A stretch of DNA of 64,000 nt from Syncephalis plumigaleata (GCA_025201365.1 JAIXMF010000006.1:372001-436000), one strand, 5' to 3'. Positions 47,795-61,170 are shown, counted from the stretch's first letter. The notes: generated by a model not told the origin, from the letters alone. Translations and numbers: made by a program.

Positions 47795-50700
47795 ATGGGA
47801 TCTCCCGAGGCAACTAGCATTTCTGATCGTTATCGGAAACGACGCTCGCTTTCTGTGCCTGTAGTAATAGCCACGGTATCGGCATCATCGCCAACATCGT
47901 CATTAGCACAGGTTAGAACTGCCAATCATACCGAGCCGATATGCGACGAAGACTCGGTCCATAAATGTACGGAGGAGAACGAGGAGGGTGTGGCACCCCA
48001 TGCAGAAGCAAGCTCTACTTTTACTGCTAAAAGAATGAGCACGCAAATCCATTACCTGCCGCGGTAAACTTGCTACGATCCGATCCCTCTAATGCCAGCG
48101 ATAGCGGCACGAATAAGTCTCGGAGTAAACGCAGTGCTAGTGGTATTTTCTCGCGGTGATGAATACATTCAACAAATCTCAGTCGAATCTCGGCAAGCCG
48201 CATATCAAAGAGCTGTTTGGTAATCAGAACACCGTAGGCATATCCTCGAACGAATGCGCTAAAGGTGAGGTCAGACACAGACAGCAGGATATCGATGAGG
48301 TTATCGCGGAGAGCGAGCAAGTGGTCACTAAGCCTCGAGCTGCTACGGCCTTGCCATATAGTGCCAGCCAACAACCGGCACTTAATGGACACACAAAGAC
48401 ACTTTCGGCCTCGGAGATATCAAGTCTGTTCGGTTCCATGACATCCCCGATTTCTACATCGAGTGTAGTGGCATCGACATCATCGACATCAGCGGTAACG
48501 GAAAGGACAGGGAAGCGGTAGCATCATCGGCCGACCACTTTGTAGATGCTGATAAAACTATCGACACGGTGAAACGAGCCGAGGCCACCGTTCGTAGTAT
48601 CGAGGATGATAATAAACCCGCGCCAGTACCACATGTGGCTAGTATCTTTGCGAGATCACGATCGTCCGACTCGACCGAGCAAACGAGTCATGCTCAGCAT
48701 AGACGATCCACGTCGTATACACGGAGATCCATATCCAATGATAGTTCATCGAATGCGCCAGCACCTATCCCAATGGTACCGGAGCAAGGGCAAGATGGCA
48801 AGCCAGTACGCCGTATTCGTTCTTTATGGCGTTTATTCCATCGATTTACCGAACCAGTACCTGATATGCCCGCACTAGATGATCATGCTAATACAATTGG
48901 TGCTGGTGCCGGTACGGCCGGTGTAGGACACAGCCGTAGTTTATCGGCATCGAGTCCCCATAAGGCAGCGGCGTCGGATCTAACGAGTGCGACCGTTGGA
49001 GGAAAAGGTATCTCGTTGGAATACACAGTTTCCGATACTACATTCTCCTCGTATGTTGGGGCATTGTCACATTTAAATGATGACCAGTCAAACGTAACAA
49101 TGACCGCAGCGCATGATGGCACATTGAAGGCATCGGCACTGTCATCACTGACCGGTGACACTCGGGATGTTAGTACGTTAAAGGCGCGAAAGTCGGATAG
49201 TGCGACAACATCATCATTACCATCGCCACCCACTACAAGCGAAATATTCCAAGACAACAGCAACGACAACAATAATAATACTGTTACTGCTACTCTATTG
49301 GATAGAATCCCATTGCCTAGTGCAGCAGTCGAAATGAGTCGTATACACACGGGTGATGATTTGCCATCCGAGGAGGTTCGCGCATTAGCCGACAATGCCA
49401 TTCCATCGACGATTGCTTCTGTACGCTCGCAATCCATGCCCGTCGATCTTCCTACGGTTATTCTACCGGATGGCCAAGTGCATCAAGCGGATAAAAGCGG
49501 GCCACATCATAAACTCGCGATTCGATCAAAAGTGCCATTGGTCGCCGACACCATCGAGGATAGCGAGTTCTCCGAGGATGACGACGAGGCCATGGAGATA
49601 GAGTCCCGTATTGCGGCCACATTCATGGTTAGAGAGCGTTGTCGTGCTCGGGCAAAACAACTATTCGAGGAAGATGAGACTAGCGGCATTGCACGGAATA
49701 CGCTATGCGAATACTTGGGCAAACGCGATGATACACGAGCGCTTATTCTTACCGCATATATGGAAATGTTTGATTTCCGTAAATTACGATTGGACATTGC
49801 GATGCGACGCTTGTGCTCACACTTGTTCCTAATCGGAGAGGCGCAAGTTATCGATCGTGTGATTCACGCATTCTCTAAACGTTACTGGGCGTGCAACCCT
49901 CATTCTCTACTAGGCAGTGAAGGTATAGTTCTACTACGATAATGATAATGACATAATATCACGATATGAATATTATTAACACATGATGAATTAGATGCGG
50001 TGTATGGTGTTGCCTACTCGCTACTCTTACTGAACACGGATCTTCATAACCCGCAGAACACGCGTCGAATGACTCGTTCGGCATTCATGAAGAATACGAT
50101 GGCCGCCATCAATATGGCAAATCAAGTAAGCGACGTGGACACGAACAAGATGAGTAGCGAGGAGAACAACCTCGCCACTAGTCGTACGAGTAGCGATCGT
50201 CGTAGCGTACACAGCACGGTAAGCTCGAGTGATAAGCAGCAGAAGAAGGAGCTCGTTGTCCTGCTCAAGGAGATGTACGCGAGTATTCGCAGTCAACCGT
50301 TGCAAATGCCCCAGGATCTTGTGCAAAAGGCCGAGTCAGACAAGCAGTCCAACCGGGCGTCCACCATGGCATCAAGTAAGCATAAACACGTTACTCGATC
50401 TCACTCATTCATTTCCCTGCCTGGACGCTCGAAATCAGAAGGAGCCACAGGAACACGCCACCACAAGGGATCGTCTAGTCTGGCCGTACAGTCGCAGCAT
50501 CAGTCCATGCGACAACCGAGTCGTTTGTCCTTTGGCGCGGTATCCCATTCAAGTGCCGATGCATCCAGTATAGGGGGTAGTGACGTAGAACCGGGCGTTG
50601 CCTCCGGTGTAGGTAGCAGTCCCAATCTACGTAACATCATGGCGGCCTATTCAGCTCAAGTCAACCTCGATGATCCGTCGACCACTCAGATCAAATCTGG

Positions 50701-51775
50701 CGTACTAGCGAGGAAGCACCTATTCGAACGTACCGACAAGAAGGCCACCAATCGTTCATGGCGCGAATGCCTAGTGGTGGTCGAGCGTGGTGAAATGAAA
50801 ATGTTCAAAAAGGAAAAGGACGTCATTAACGGGGATGGTAGCGAGTTGACCAATGTTCAATTGCAATTGGGCCAGCTTACACTTCGACATAGTTTGACGG
50901 TGCAACTGCCACCTCCCGGCTACTCCAAACGTCGAGCCTATGTTTTTGCGGTACAACTGCCTAATGGCGGCGTCTACTTGTTCCAAGCTGCCAGTCCCGA
51001 TCTAGTATGCGAATGGGTGGCCGTGTGCAATTACTGGGCAGCGCGCGAAAGTAAGGAACCACTAGGCGGCGGTGTAGGTAATGTGGACTACGGCTGGGGA
51101 ATCAATAGCATGCGCCGAGATCAACAAGCTGCTGAAACCACCGATTATAACATTTCGGAATGGCATGCACCACAACCACCTATGATGCGTTCGTTACTCG
51201 ATGAAGCGGGTCAACTTAACGCGCTACTTAAACAGATACAACACCTTGAAGATGAACTGATCACCCATAAGGAATTGCATAGTGCGCTGGCACGTTTCCC
51301 GCCTAAATCGTCTACTCATACACGCGCCTTTTCTAATTGGGAGCGACGATCGCAATATTTACTTCGTGAGTTGATCAAATATCAAACGTATGCCGATTGT
51401 TTGCAACAAGCTGTTCTCGCTCGTCATAGCACACCAACCACGGAGACTACGACCGAGTCGAATAAGCATGACGGCAATGATGAGACAGATCATTCTGAGA
51501 ATCAGTCATCACAAGTAACTATTACTACTGTTGCTGCTACCACCATCACTGCTACTACATCTAATGCACAATCATCGTCAGGATCATCGTCAGCAACTAA
51601 AACCACTCATCTCGATGTATCACCAGTGTTATTTAAGACCAAACATCGAAGCACGCCAAGTAATGTTACAGCATCTACAATGGATAGTGAAGAAGAAGAA
51701 GATGATGAAGATGATGAAGTAGATGAAGTAGAAGATGGAGAAGATAACAGCGAGAACAGTAAAGTTCAATCTTAA
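47795..51775 (+). CDS. EFA6-type Arf guanine nucleotide exchange factor (Sec7-PH), frame disturbed in the N-terminal part
   Basis: A long Ser-rich disordered N-terminus (MGSPEATSISDRYRKRRS onward) changes frame about three times between 48030 and 48570, without splice signals, so single-base errors are likely. The Sec7 domain follows: RAKQLFEEDETSGIARNTLC, YMEMFDFRKLRLDIAMRRL, LIGEAQVIDRVIHAFSKRYW with the catalytic Glu, an intron (49923-49994), then YSLLLLNTDLHNP. After a Ser-rich linker comes a PH domain (IKSGVLARKHLFERTDKK to VCEWVAVCNYWAARES) and a coiled-coil segment (NALLKQIQHLEDELITHKEL), as in EFA6/PSD proteins. The end is an acidic tail. It activates Arf6-type GTPases at the plasma membrane, acting on actin and endocytosis (family knowledge). 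Confidence 0.88.
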
Positions 51776-52065
51776 TTAACAACGATAAGCATTTATTTTC
51801 CGTATGCATAACCTTTTTAAACAGATTATCCTTTATAGTTATAATATAATATTATCACATTTGAAATAAAATACTAGTTTTATTGCTATACAAGCGAGTA
51901 CAAATTGGTCAAGATGAATGATGTGATCGTTTACTAGAGACAACATGCGTGAATGCAAATAACACTTTTATAATATTGCTAATTTACGTAATAATAAAAA
52001 TACTAAACAATAGACATGATGAACGGATAGAATGATTTCCCTTATGAAGGAGGAGCCTCGTCGAT
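51776..52065. terminator. 3' regions of two convergent genes
   Basis: AT-rich; AATAAAATACTAG at about 51867 resembles a polyadenylation signal for the plus-strand gene. Nothing else. Confidence 0.35.
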
Positions 52066-54066
52066 TTACTGATGTTGCGAATTATAAAATGATGACTGCG
52101 CACTGCTAGCCGAGTGTGTCTTGCTAATTGGAATGTAGTGCGTATTAGCAGATGTACTGATGATGGTATCATGCGACGTATACTGAGTAGTCGTGATAAT
52201 CGGTATTCTGTCATCACTTGCTTTACGCGATCTAAACATCATTTTGCGATTCTCAACCAAAGACTATGGAACGCCATCCAAATGGTCGCTGACTCGGTGG
52301 TGGTATTGTCTTCTGGCATACGTAATCCTAGCATGTAAACGAGACTAGCCGATTGCCCAGTAAGTGCACATACTTTTAGCACGTTTCCCGTTACAAACAC
52401 GTAATAACGCTCGTAAAACTTGTCATCGAGATAGGGGATAAATGTGTCGATACAAACGATGTTGATGGTAAGGAAAAGAACAATGGATATAAGACTCAAC
52501 TAATGGTGATAGTAATAACATCATATTTGAATGGTTAGATTAGTTTAAGATGTACGAAATGGAATCATTATCCTATCGTAAGTTACTCACTTGTTTCAAG
52601 GCACGTCTAGCCGATCCGCTCATGGGTGCTTTGGATGTTTTATAGAAAACAGCACCTAAATAGTGATTATGTTAGTATTTACGTTTGTGCAATAATCGGT
52701 AATGATCGCTACTTACTGAAATACACGAAAAAGAAGCCTATAAACATTCGCACTCCTACTGCTACAATATGAACGTAGTAGAAGTAGATCGAATCGTTTA
52801 TAACCGGTAGGAAAACGGCAATACACTTGACGATGCTTTCCAATACGACAATAATCGATGTGATATGCGTGATATTCCTAAGGAGCTTGGCCCATTTCAC
52901 CCTTAGTGCAGCTTTTAACGAACACCTAAAATATTGATTAATGCATGTTCTTTTCTTGGATGATGATGGCAATAATGATACCTACCATATAATCAATACC
53001 AGATAGATGGCTATATTAAATAGTAGATTGGAGATGCTTAATGCAATTCTGAATGTAAAAGGATGACTTAATAGCATGGCAACTAGACTTACTGTGCAAC
53101 AAAGAGAAACGATCATTGTTAATTGAGAGCAATAGTTGTCAAGCGAGTCTACTTACGAATAGCCGAGCAAATAGCGATGGCAAATGCAAGTGTACGTAAT
53201 TCCGATCGAAATTGTCCGTATACCCAGACGAAAACAATACGACCGAAGCCATGCACGACGAACAATGCGTTCAACACGAAGAAGACCCATAGAAATGCTT
53301 TGTACCACGTAGAGAGTAGAATGGTATTCCACGCACTAGGTTCTAATTCAATCGTATTAGCTTACTAGTATACATACGTGAGTGAGTAAGAGTGCAATCA
53401 CTTACCATGAACAAGTGTACCGGCGGTCCAATCCTTTTTTATAAGATATTCGATTCGTTTATACGATCCATATTGCGCAATAACAATTGGAATACGATTG
53501 GGCGATGGTTTGTCGATGATATAGCCCAAGGCACCGTGTTCATATCGGAGAAATACTGATTGAGTGACCAGTGCTTCACGATCATCGCTTTTATCGGAAA
53601 GTAACCTCGTTTTACCAGCCAGTCGCTATAGCGAAATATCGCATTTTCAAGCTATTATATTTACAGTTGTGTAGCAATGACAAATTAGTACGACAATAAC
53701 AACAGTCAGTCAATTAGTAGGTAAAAATGATAAACGTACATCTTCAAACGATTTGCATCCCGTGTAGGCAGCACCAGCTTCATTTTCCATAATGATGAAT
53801 GCCGGATTATCAAGTGGAATTGTGGTGTTCTTCCTACCAAAGGACTCGGGTTTACGCGGGCGCACCTCACAGAGGCCATTCCTTTCGAATTTAATAGGGA
53901 ATATAATGCCCGTAATAGGACTAAACTTTTGCTCCATTTTAATGGGATCATAAATACTAAACGTCTCTACTTTTCGACGGTTTGGCACGGTTATCGTGGC
54001 ACTCGCAGTGTAGCATTGTATAAGAAAGTATAAACTAATCAATAGTTGTAGTACTGACTTCCACAT
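52066..54066 (-). CDS. Secretory seven-helix protein with PA-like extracellular domain
   Basis: MWKSVLQLLISLYFLIQCYT is a clear signal peptide. The first two exons (54066-53741 and about 53628-53405) encode about 180 lumenal residues whose PRKPESFGRKNTT, NPAFIIMENEAGAAYTGC and VTQSVFLRYEHGALGYIID pattern resembles a protease-associated (PA) domain. Downstream exons give about seven hydrophobic segments (LLSTWYKAFLWVFFVLNALF, SIIVVLESIVKCIAVFLPVI, SLISIVLFLTINIVCIDTFI and others) and a Ser/Thr-rich cytosolic tail ending FYNSQHQ. PA-domain plus seven-helix proteins exist in fungi as putative receptors or sorting proteins. Exon order is sound; the PA call is by eye. Confidence 0.68.
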
Positions 54067-54832
54067 GATGGATATAAATATAAGTGTAATTGTATATCTA
54101 GATAGAATGTATAATCGTAATAATGATGGTAGTAGTAGTAGTAGTAGTAATGATGATGATGATGACAATGATCCCTGCAGACGAGTAAAGCTTGATTATT
54201 TTTCTGCTTCACGAGCGTGCTTGCATGACAGGCCATCTGAATAAATAGGCAGCATATCGATGGGGTATATTGGTGAAACAAAACGTTGGATTTATTGTAC
54301 CTGTTTCGAAGTGTAACATCATCATCCAACGAAGTAATCTCAGGACACTTGAAGCAGAATAGGTGCTCCTCCAACAAATTGTAACTTGTATGTACGCATG
54401 TTTTAATTAAGAAACATCGATACTCCGTCCTCTTTCTCGATTGACGTGGGGGCATGCGTATTACAAGAGAAGAGGTGAGCTGAGGTGGGATGTGACGGTT
54501 ACATATGGAATGTGTATGATCTATACGTCCATGCGCTATTAATCTTTTTATTGCCGAAATTCCGCCAACATTTATTTGACAGAAAAAACAATATGAAACA
54601 AGTGCGTCAGTACCTGAGCCGTAAACACATTGTCATATGATGAATAAATGGTTGACATTAGTGGAATCATGGTGTTGGCTCTTATTTGATTACACGGTAA
54701 TTATTATGCTTATTATACTGGTTTAATCCATGTTTGGCAATACTGTTTCTTTTATACAATTTATTAGTAATAACCAACAGCCGCGTATTCAATAACTATA
54801 GGCGACTATCATTTCCGCTTTCTTTATCCTGG
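54067..54832. other. Intergenic region with GTA/ATG repeats and a possible small exon
   Basis: Trinucleotide repeats (GTA then ATG) lie at 54128-54170. A minus-strand frame from 54455 (MPPRQSRKRTEYRCFLIKTC) ends at a GTACAA donor-like site at about 54300 and could be the first exon of a small Cys-containing protein, but no partner exon is secure. Confidence 0.3.
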
Positions 54833-55126
54833 TCATTTATTCGCCTTTACACTCCTCATGGGTGCCTTAAGGGTAACGACTGCACCCGGAGTAAAGGTTG
54901 ATGGCTGCAACTTGATTGTGCTAGTAGTAAAGAATGTTCCAAAGATGGATTGACTAGCTCTACCGTATGGATCTCGACTAGGACTATGGAACCACCAACC
55001 ATTACCGAATAAATGGTTGAACCAGAAAGGAGCAGGACTACGGGTAGCAAGGTGGACCGGAACAGCTTGCCCTTCTTGTACGGTAGACGATAGGATGATA
55101 ACCGACAATGTGGTAATGACAGTAGA
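54833..55126 (-). CDS. Putative small secreted protein (about 95 residues)
   Basis: One frame reads SVIILSSTVQEGQAVPVHLA then APFWFNHLFGNGWWFHSPSR and ends MRSVKANK at 54833. Its N-terminal hydrophobic run (FSTVITTLSVIILSS) looks like a signal peptide with a cleavage-like site after EGQA. The only nearby ATG (55126) is one base out of phase with that run, so either one base is missing or the start lies elsewhere. No Cys, no family recognised. Confidence 0.35.
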   Translation of the reverse strand, partial: STVITTLSVIILSSTVQEGQAVPVHLATRSPAPFWFNHLFGNGWWFHSPSRDPYGRASQSIFGTFFTTSTIKLQPSTFTPGAVVTLKAPMRSVKANK

Positions 55127-55134
55127 GAATGCAT

Positions 55135-55504
55135 GATTAATAAATGAATAACGAGGTAATTAATAAGTTAGATGAATAAGTATCAAGAATCGGCTGGTTA
55201 GTTGATTGATTGGGTAAGCAAAAGCGTTAATTTGACAGACTACTAACAGAGCGTTATAGCGAGAGAGCAAATAGCGGTAACAAGATCAAGATGAAAATGA
55301 ATTCGTTAAAATCATGTGATTTAATATCGGCAATAAAACACCGCATTCGTGCATGTCTTTAAATAATAAACGGCACTTGTAAGCCGTCTATTTTCAGTAC
55401 GTCTCGCCTTTCTTTCTGTTTTTACAACGACAACATTACTTTGTTATTCTTACTCTTGCTCTACTATCATTGCCTATTCCATATAGCCTGTATCTATAGT
55501 CAAT
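55135..55504. promoter_or_regulatory. Divergent upstream region
   Basis: The last 120 bases before 55505 are pyrimidine-rich. No gene supported. Confidence 0.35.
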
Positions 55505-56340
55505 ATGCGAACTCATTTCCCAAGCAAGGCCGCTGCTATGATGACCCTGTCGCGTCAGGGCAATATTTTCCTGTTGTCGTTGCACCGCGCGGATAATCGT
55601 TTTGACTTTGAGTCGACGAAAGCCATTATGGATGCTCTAGACGAGGTTGAATCTGTGGTAGCCAAAGAGGATCCAGGACGTGATGAACCATGGGCACTAG
55701 TAACCACAGGACATGATCGAATCTACTCGAATGGTCTCGATCCAGGCAAGGTATTCGCTAAGATGCAGGACTTTTCGAGTCAACTCTACCATCCGCTACT
55801 TCTACGCATGCTTACCTTCCCCATGCCTACGGTGGCGGCCATCAATGGACATGCATTTGCCGGTGGCTGGTTGTTCGCCATGGCCACGACTATCGTGTCA
55901 TGCGTTCCGATCGTGGTTTCATCTGCATGAACGAGATCGACATGAAGGTGCCATGCACGCCTGGTATGGTCGCGATTCTCCGCGCTAAATTCCCCACTCC
56001 GCGTCATTCCATAGCTGTTTACTAGAGGCTCGTAAATTTAACGCGACTGAAGCACTGAAGATTGGAATTATCGATCAAGTAGCCGAGGCGGATAAAGTGC
56101 TACCCACCGCGATAGCCCTCGCCGAACAATGGGCTCCTAAGGCTCAAGCAGGTCCTGTTATGACCATGCTCAAAACAGACATGTACCAGGATGCGGTACA
56201 CGCACTTAAAGAAGGTGGACTCGGCCATGTAGCTATTTTCAGAAGCTCTAGTCTGTTCCAGATACGATCCTCCGCTAGTTTTGCTTTGCTAGTCTCGTCA
56301 ATTACATCAATAAACACATGTAGATACAATAGTAGATGAT
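55505..56340 (+). CDS. Crotonase-fold enoyl-CoA hydratase/isomerase family protein (frame disturbed)
   Basis: MRTHFPSKAAAMMTLSRQGN leads into a crotonase fold: IFLLSLHRADNRFDFES, WALVTTGHDRIYSNGLD (oxyanion-hole strand and SNGLD loop) and FPMPTVAAINGHAFAGGWLF. A one-base loss after AMA (about 55893) shifts to YRVMRSDRGFICMNEIDMKV, and another near 56010 to EARKFNATEALKIGIIDQVA. The last block is LPTAIALAEQWAPK. The Ser-Asn-Gly-Leu-Asp loop and short length (about 270 residues) match fungal and plant delta3,delta2-enoyl-CoA isomerases, which help oxidise unsaturated fatty acids in peroxisomes; an enoyl-CoA hydratase is the alternative. The exact C-terminus is unclear because of frame uncertainty. 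Confidence 0.78.
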
Positions 56341-57635
56341 ATAGTTTGCATAACAATATAAGAGGATACGTAGCATAAATGAGAATGCCCTTTCTCTCTC
56401 TCTCTCTCTCTTGTGCTAATACAGAACATTGTACCTCCAAGGATGAAACGCTACCTCATTATTCTAATTAGAAAATAAGCTGGTCCCATTATTATATGAA
56501 ACTATTGTGATCAATTTCATGTTAATGTACACTTGTATTGTACCACTTTATCTATCACACTCCCGTTGTATCCGTGAATGTGTACACGCCAATTAAACTA
56601 TTTACTTATTAGTTAGTGTACGCATTGTTAACACACTTACACGTATGTACACAATACAATGATCACCCTACAATACAGCGTCATTTCTTTATCTAACATT
56701 ATTCTGCATTACTAGCAAACAAAGCAACTGCTCTTGCGTATGATATTACGCTGAACACGTTTGCAACAGCATATCCACGACATTAAACCTCCCCTTTATT
56801 TATATAATCACGTGATATTATCATATCATGCCATCATTTGCCTTTTCTCCTCCTCCTTTATTCCTTCTTGCTTTCTCGCTTTATATCATTGATTACACGT
56901 GCTTATTCAGTAGAACGTGTTGCGCATGGTTATACAAACGCGGAGTATGGAGGATGAAGTGCGTGTATGCGTGTATGCGTGTATGTATGCAATACTCGTA
57001 AGGAGTATAATGTTAAGGCAGTAAACATGCTTTAATCGCATTTCCTGTATGGGTGAGTGTAATGAGTTTTCCCTATTCTAATAGATCATACTCATAGGCA
57101 TGTCGCATAATAAACGATAAGTTCGTGTGTGTATGTATGTATGTATGTATGTATGGGTGTGCGTGTATGCTTATGTGCTCCGTTTCAAAAGTTTCTCGCT
57201 CCTCCATTTCATAATTAACTCCGCTAATATTCTCTCTCTAATAGGCACATCTCTCGTCTACTATGTTATCGCTTGTAGTACACACCTGGATTTCGCTGTT
57301 TTTCTTTCTCTAATTACTTCATATTCCATACGCCTTACTCATTCTCATTCTCATTCTTCTTCTAGTTACCTCGTCGTCTATCCTACCACATTATTCCACG
57401 ACCTGTTGCTGTATTTGTATAGCAGTTTCTTCCATCATAGGCTGGCCACGCTTGACTGCTAAACTCTATCCATTTCCAGTCGACTTTTCCTACTTTGCCA
57501 TTATTAGCACTGCACTGCACAGCACAGCAACATTGCATACTCGTGCGTGTGTTAGGAGCACTATTCACTCGGACATAAGCATTAGTGTGGAATATAGGCC
57601 GGCAAGTACCAGCACCGTTACAGTTTATGTAAAAC
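56341..57635. other. Intergenic region with microsatellites
   Basis: A CT run lies at 56389-56412, a TGTATGCG/GTGTATGT run at about 56960-56985 and a GTAT run at 57127-57157. The last 350 bases are pyrimidine-rich and should carry the RhoGEF promoter. No gene supported. Confidence 0.45.
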
Positions 57636-58061
57636 ATGTTGTCCGATACAGTGAACACTACCGTTGAAGAACGGACACTGTCAAGGTCTCATTCTGCCAA
57701 CAATATCCGTACGCCATTATCGCCACTGCCTCGTTTTCGCCAGCTTAGTCAATCTAGCATCGTTTCTCCGTCTATTCCGATACCAAAATCAACTCCTTTA
57801 TCTCCTTCACTGAAAACGACGATCATTAACCAACAGCAGCCATACTCTACACAGCATATCATTACAGCACGCTCATTACCGTCGTCCTATTCACAAAGTG
57901 CAACGACGTATAACGTACATGATTCCCTTTCCTTCCGTTCAATGAGTCTACGCATAAGCGAATTACAACGACCGGGTCGACCGGCTCCCCTCCACCGCCA
58001 AAACACCAGCGTGCTCTGTCCTTGCCTAATCAGCATATTCTATCAAAGCCAATTCAACAGC

Positions 58062-58113
<52 letters not shown>

Positions 58114-60511
58114 GCAACAGCAATCATCATATGCAATGCCTCCTCCAACTTTTCCTCCTCCTCCTCCACCGCCGTCTACACGTCGATTCATACGATTATC
58201 TCCAGCATTGGCCCCTCCTCCTCCACCGCCACTACCACCTCCCCTCCTACCACTACCATTGCCACCACGTTCAGCTTCACGTAACAGCTTGCAACACAAA
58301 CGATTTTCACGCGAAAATCGTATGGATCCATTAATAGAAGCAGGGGAGTATGAGGATATTCTGAATATAGTCGATGCTTACGGAAGTGGTCATTCGGACA
58401 ACGAAGACCTCGCTAATACCAGCATGAACAGCAACAGCAACAGGTATAGCAATTATAATGGCAATAGTAGGACTATATCACCAACCATGCCCTATCCTGT
58501 TATACCGGCATCGCGTTCTATTTCGGCACCACTACCCACCCGAGCTTCCGTTAGTACGACATCCTCACCTGGTGTGAGTTACACATCTACACCTCGTCAA
58601 TCCATCTCGGGCGTGGATGCGATAAAATCTTCCCTTGCGATTGATACCACGGCTTTTTCCTATAGCGATGAAGATTCTGCCACTGCCACTTCCCCTATTA
58701 CCATCACTGATCTAGTTACTACCAATTGGCCTATGCCTGGTATGCCACTACGCGAGACTTCCGTATCACCCATCACCATGTACGATTCCAGCGTTGATAT
58801 GTCATTGCTTCACTCACTCGATAAAGAGTTGCACGCCTTTAATGTACGAGCGAGTTTCATCGGTGCCGATACATCGGGTAGTGATCGTAGCTCGCGAACA
58901 CTAAGTGAACCATCCGATGAAATACTTGGCCAGCTATTCAGTCATATGTCGCTGGAACAGAAAAAGACATCGCTTACCGAGCCATTCGATCCTACGCTTC
59001 ATGTCATGCCGCCCAAGGCGGAACTTCCCGTGATTAATGACGACGGCCACGATGAAGACGACCTTGATAACATGACCGAACGACGAGCTACCTCATTAAA
59101 GGAGATGCTAACCACGGAGCGCTCGTATGTACGTGGTTTGAAACGTCTCTGCGAGATGTTCTTGTACCCGCTTCGTTCCGGTTCTAGCCAGCGTCAAGGT
59201 CTATTAAGTAATGTTCGTCAAGGTCTCTTCTCGGTTCGTAGCGGTTTGAAACGAGATCGCAAGTAAGTCTCCCGTCAATTACCCCAGGACGACCGGTAGA
59301 TGCCGTTCAATCGCGTGCCAATGTCACCATTAGTAATGTTGACTTGAACATGCTATTCGGTAATATTGAAACCATACTATCAATGCATAAACGAGCACAA
59401 CGCATGATGGAGGATAGGTGAGTAGTATCCATCTATATTTAGTTAGTTAGTTAGTCAGTCAGTCAGTTAATTAACCAATCAATAATGAATAGATATCGTG
59501 AATGGAATGGTGAAGTTACCCTAAGTGATATTTACAAATACTTGGTAATTATCTCATTATACATACAATGATGAGCTATGTCTAATACTATTACTATTAT
59601 TGCATCTAGTTGACTACAATATCACAATATCAAGTGTACGTTGAGAATTTCACTCATGCTTGCGCCACCCTTCAACGACTCACCGCGCAATCCAAGGATT
59701 TTCGTCGTTTTATTAAACAACAAGATGAAAATTCATTGGATTCCATGAATCTTAAGGCTTACCTAAGTCTGCCACTTCGGCGTATTGGACGCTATTTCAT
59801 TTACTTTAATCAACAAATGGCGCATACTCCACCATCTCATCCTGATTACCAAGCAATGTCCGATTTACTAAAGGAATTTACGCGTGCCTCAGAGATGATT
59901 GCATCTAGGTAGGTCTATCACGCGCTCTATATGTATATACTTGTGTATATTAACTATGGTCGTTCATTATTAGTGTCACAACTACGGAGCGTCGTTTGCA
60001 GTTAAATGATTTGGAGAAAAACATCACCGGCTTGCCACGATGGACGAGCGGGAAACACCAACTTATTTACGCTGAGAAACTTCATACTTTGTAATGTTTG
60101 GTGATACTCCTCAATCGGAAGTCTATTTCGTAATGCTACTCGACGATCGTATTATCTGGTCACAGGAAACGAGTCCTGATCGTTATTTATTCAAGGTAAG
60201 ATATTACTACACGATCGATTACCTGGCTATATACATCAAGACAGATCTATCTAATTGTAAAGCACTATCATTAACAATAATAATAACAATAACAATAATA
60301 GGGACAACTTATGTTATTGGAGGCATTTGTTACCGATCTAGCCGACACTGCCTTCTATTCTCATGCATTCCGTGTGGTGAGCGGTGATGGCAATGAAGTC
60401 GTTTTCTGTTGCGATAATGGTGCATCTAGCAAACGTAAATGGATACAACAAATACAAGAAGTGCTAATGCGACATGGCGCAGTGATCAGCGGATATATGC
60501 CAGTATCTTGA
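57636..60511 (+). CDS. DH-PH Rho guanine nucleotide exchange factor with polyQ and polyP tracts (frame disturbed)
   Basis: The N-terminus is Ser-rich (MLSDTVNTTVEERTLSRSHS). At about 57993 a C-run seems one base short, moving the frame into a polyQ tract (58050-58122) and proline runs (FPPPPPPPSTRR, PPPPPPLPPPLLP). The DH domain starts TSLKEMLTTERSYVRGLKRL, continues (another one-base problem at about 59262) with LNMLFGNIETILSMHKRAQR, YREWNGEVTLSDIYKYL and FRRFIKQQDENSLDSMNLKA, and ends SLPLRRIGRYFIYFNQQM (the helix that contacts Rho). A PH domain follows (FVMLLDDRIIWSQET to KWIQQIQEVLMRHG). Introns lie near 59419, 59547, 59910 and 60196. It activates Rho-family GTPases in polarity and actin control. 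Confidence 0.85.
58050..58122 (+). repeat. CAA/CAG repeat encoding polyglutamine
   Basis: About 24 consecutive CAA or CAG codons inside the RhoGEF gene. It is likely length-polymorphic. Confidence 0.9.
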
Positions 60512-61170
60512 GTATAATAAGCAAGTGCACGCACTCATGTGCATACATACATGCATACATGCATACATACAATTACATACAATTACATATGATGATGGCA
60601 AAAAAAACTCACTTTACGAATTATAGCAACCATTTTTCTTATGAATTACGACACCATACATATACATCCTCACTCATTTTGACTCTTTACCATCAACGAT
60701 AACGACTCTATTTCTTTTTTCCTTCTTTTCTTTTACTTTCCATTGGCATTCGATGTTATTGCTGTTGTTTTTATTATTTCTCTATTCTTGCGTCATTGCA
60801 CTGATTTAAAATATTCTATGTACGATGTTAGCATTCTATCACCAGTACTACTACTACTACTACTACTATTACTACTATTACTATTAAACAATATACGCTG
60901 TTACTTTCATAATATATATAATCTGATATTGCTATTGATCAAATGATTATATGGTTATTACTAAAAATGGTACTGAAATGGAATTCCGCATTTCAATTTC
61001 AATGTTTTTCCATCTGTTGAGGCCTTAGTTTATCCATTAGCATGGTGTACCTCATAATAAAAAAGAAAACACTGCAGTCCCAACTGCGTTAATTGTTAAC
61101 CTTTTAGTCCTCCACTCATCTTACTTCACTTTATACGTTACCACTCGACATATTCTACCGACTATTCAAT
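60512..61170. other. Intergenic region with CATA and CTA repeats
   Basis: CATA-type repeats at 60541-60590 lie in the 3' region of the RhoGEF gene and a CTA run at about 60850-60885. No gene supported. Confidence 0.45.

Noticed and set aside
57127-57160. Telomere-like or regulatory GTAT repeat
   Set aside because: Simple microsatellite of short length in an intergenic region.
58054-58299. Minus-strand frame with a poly-Cys and poly-Gly peptide
   Set aside because: Reverse image of the polyQ/polyP tract of the RhoGEF.
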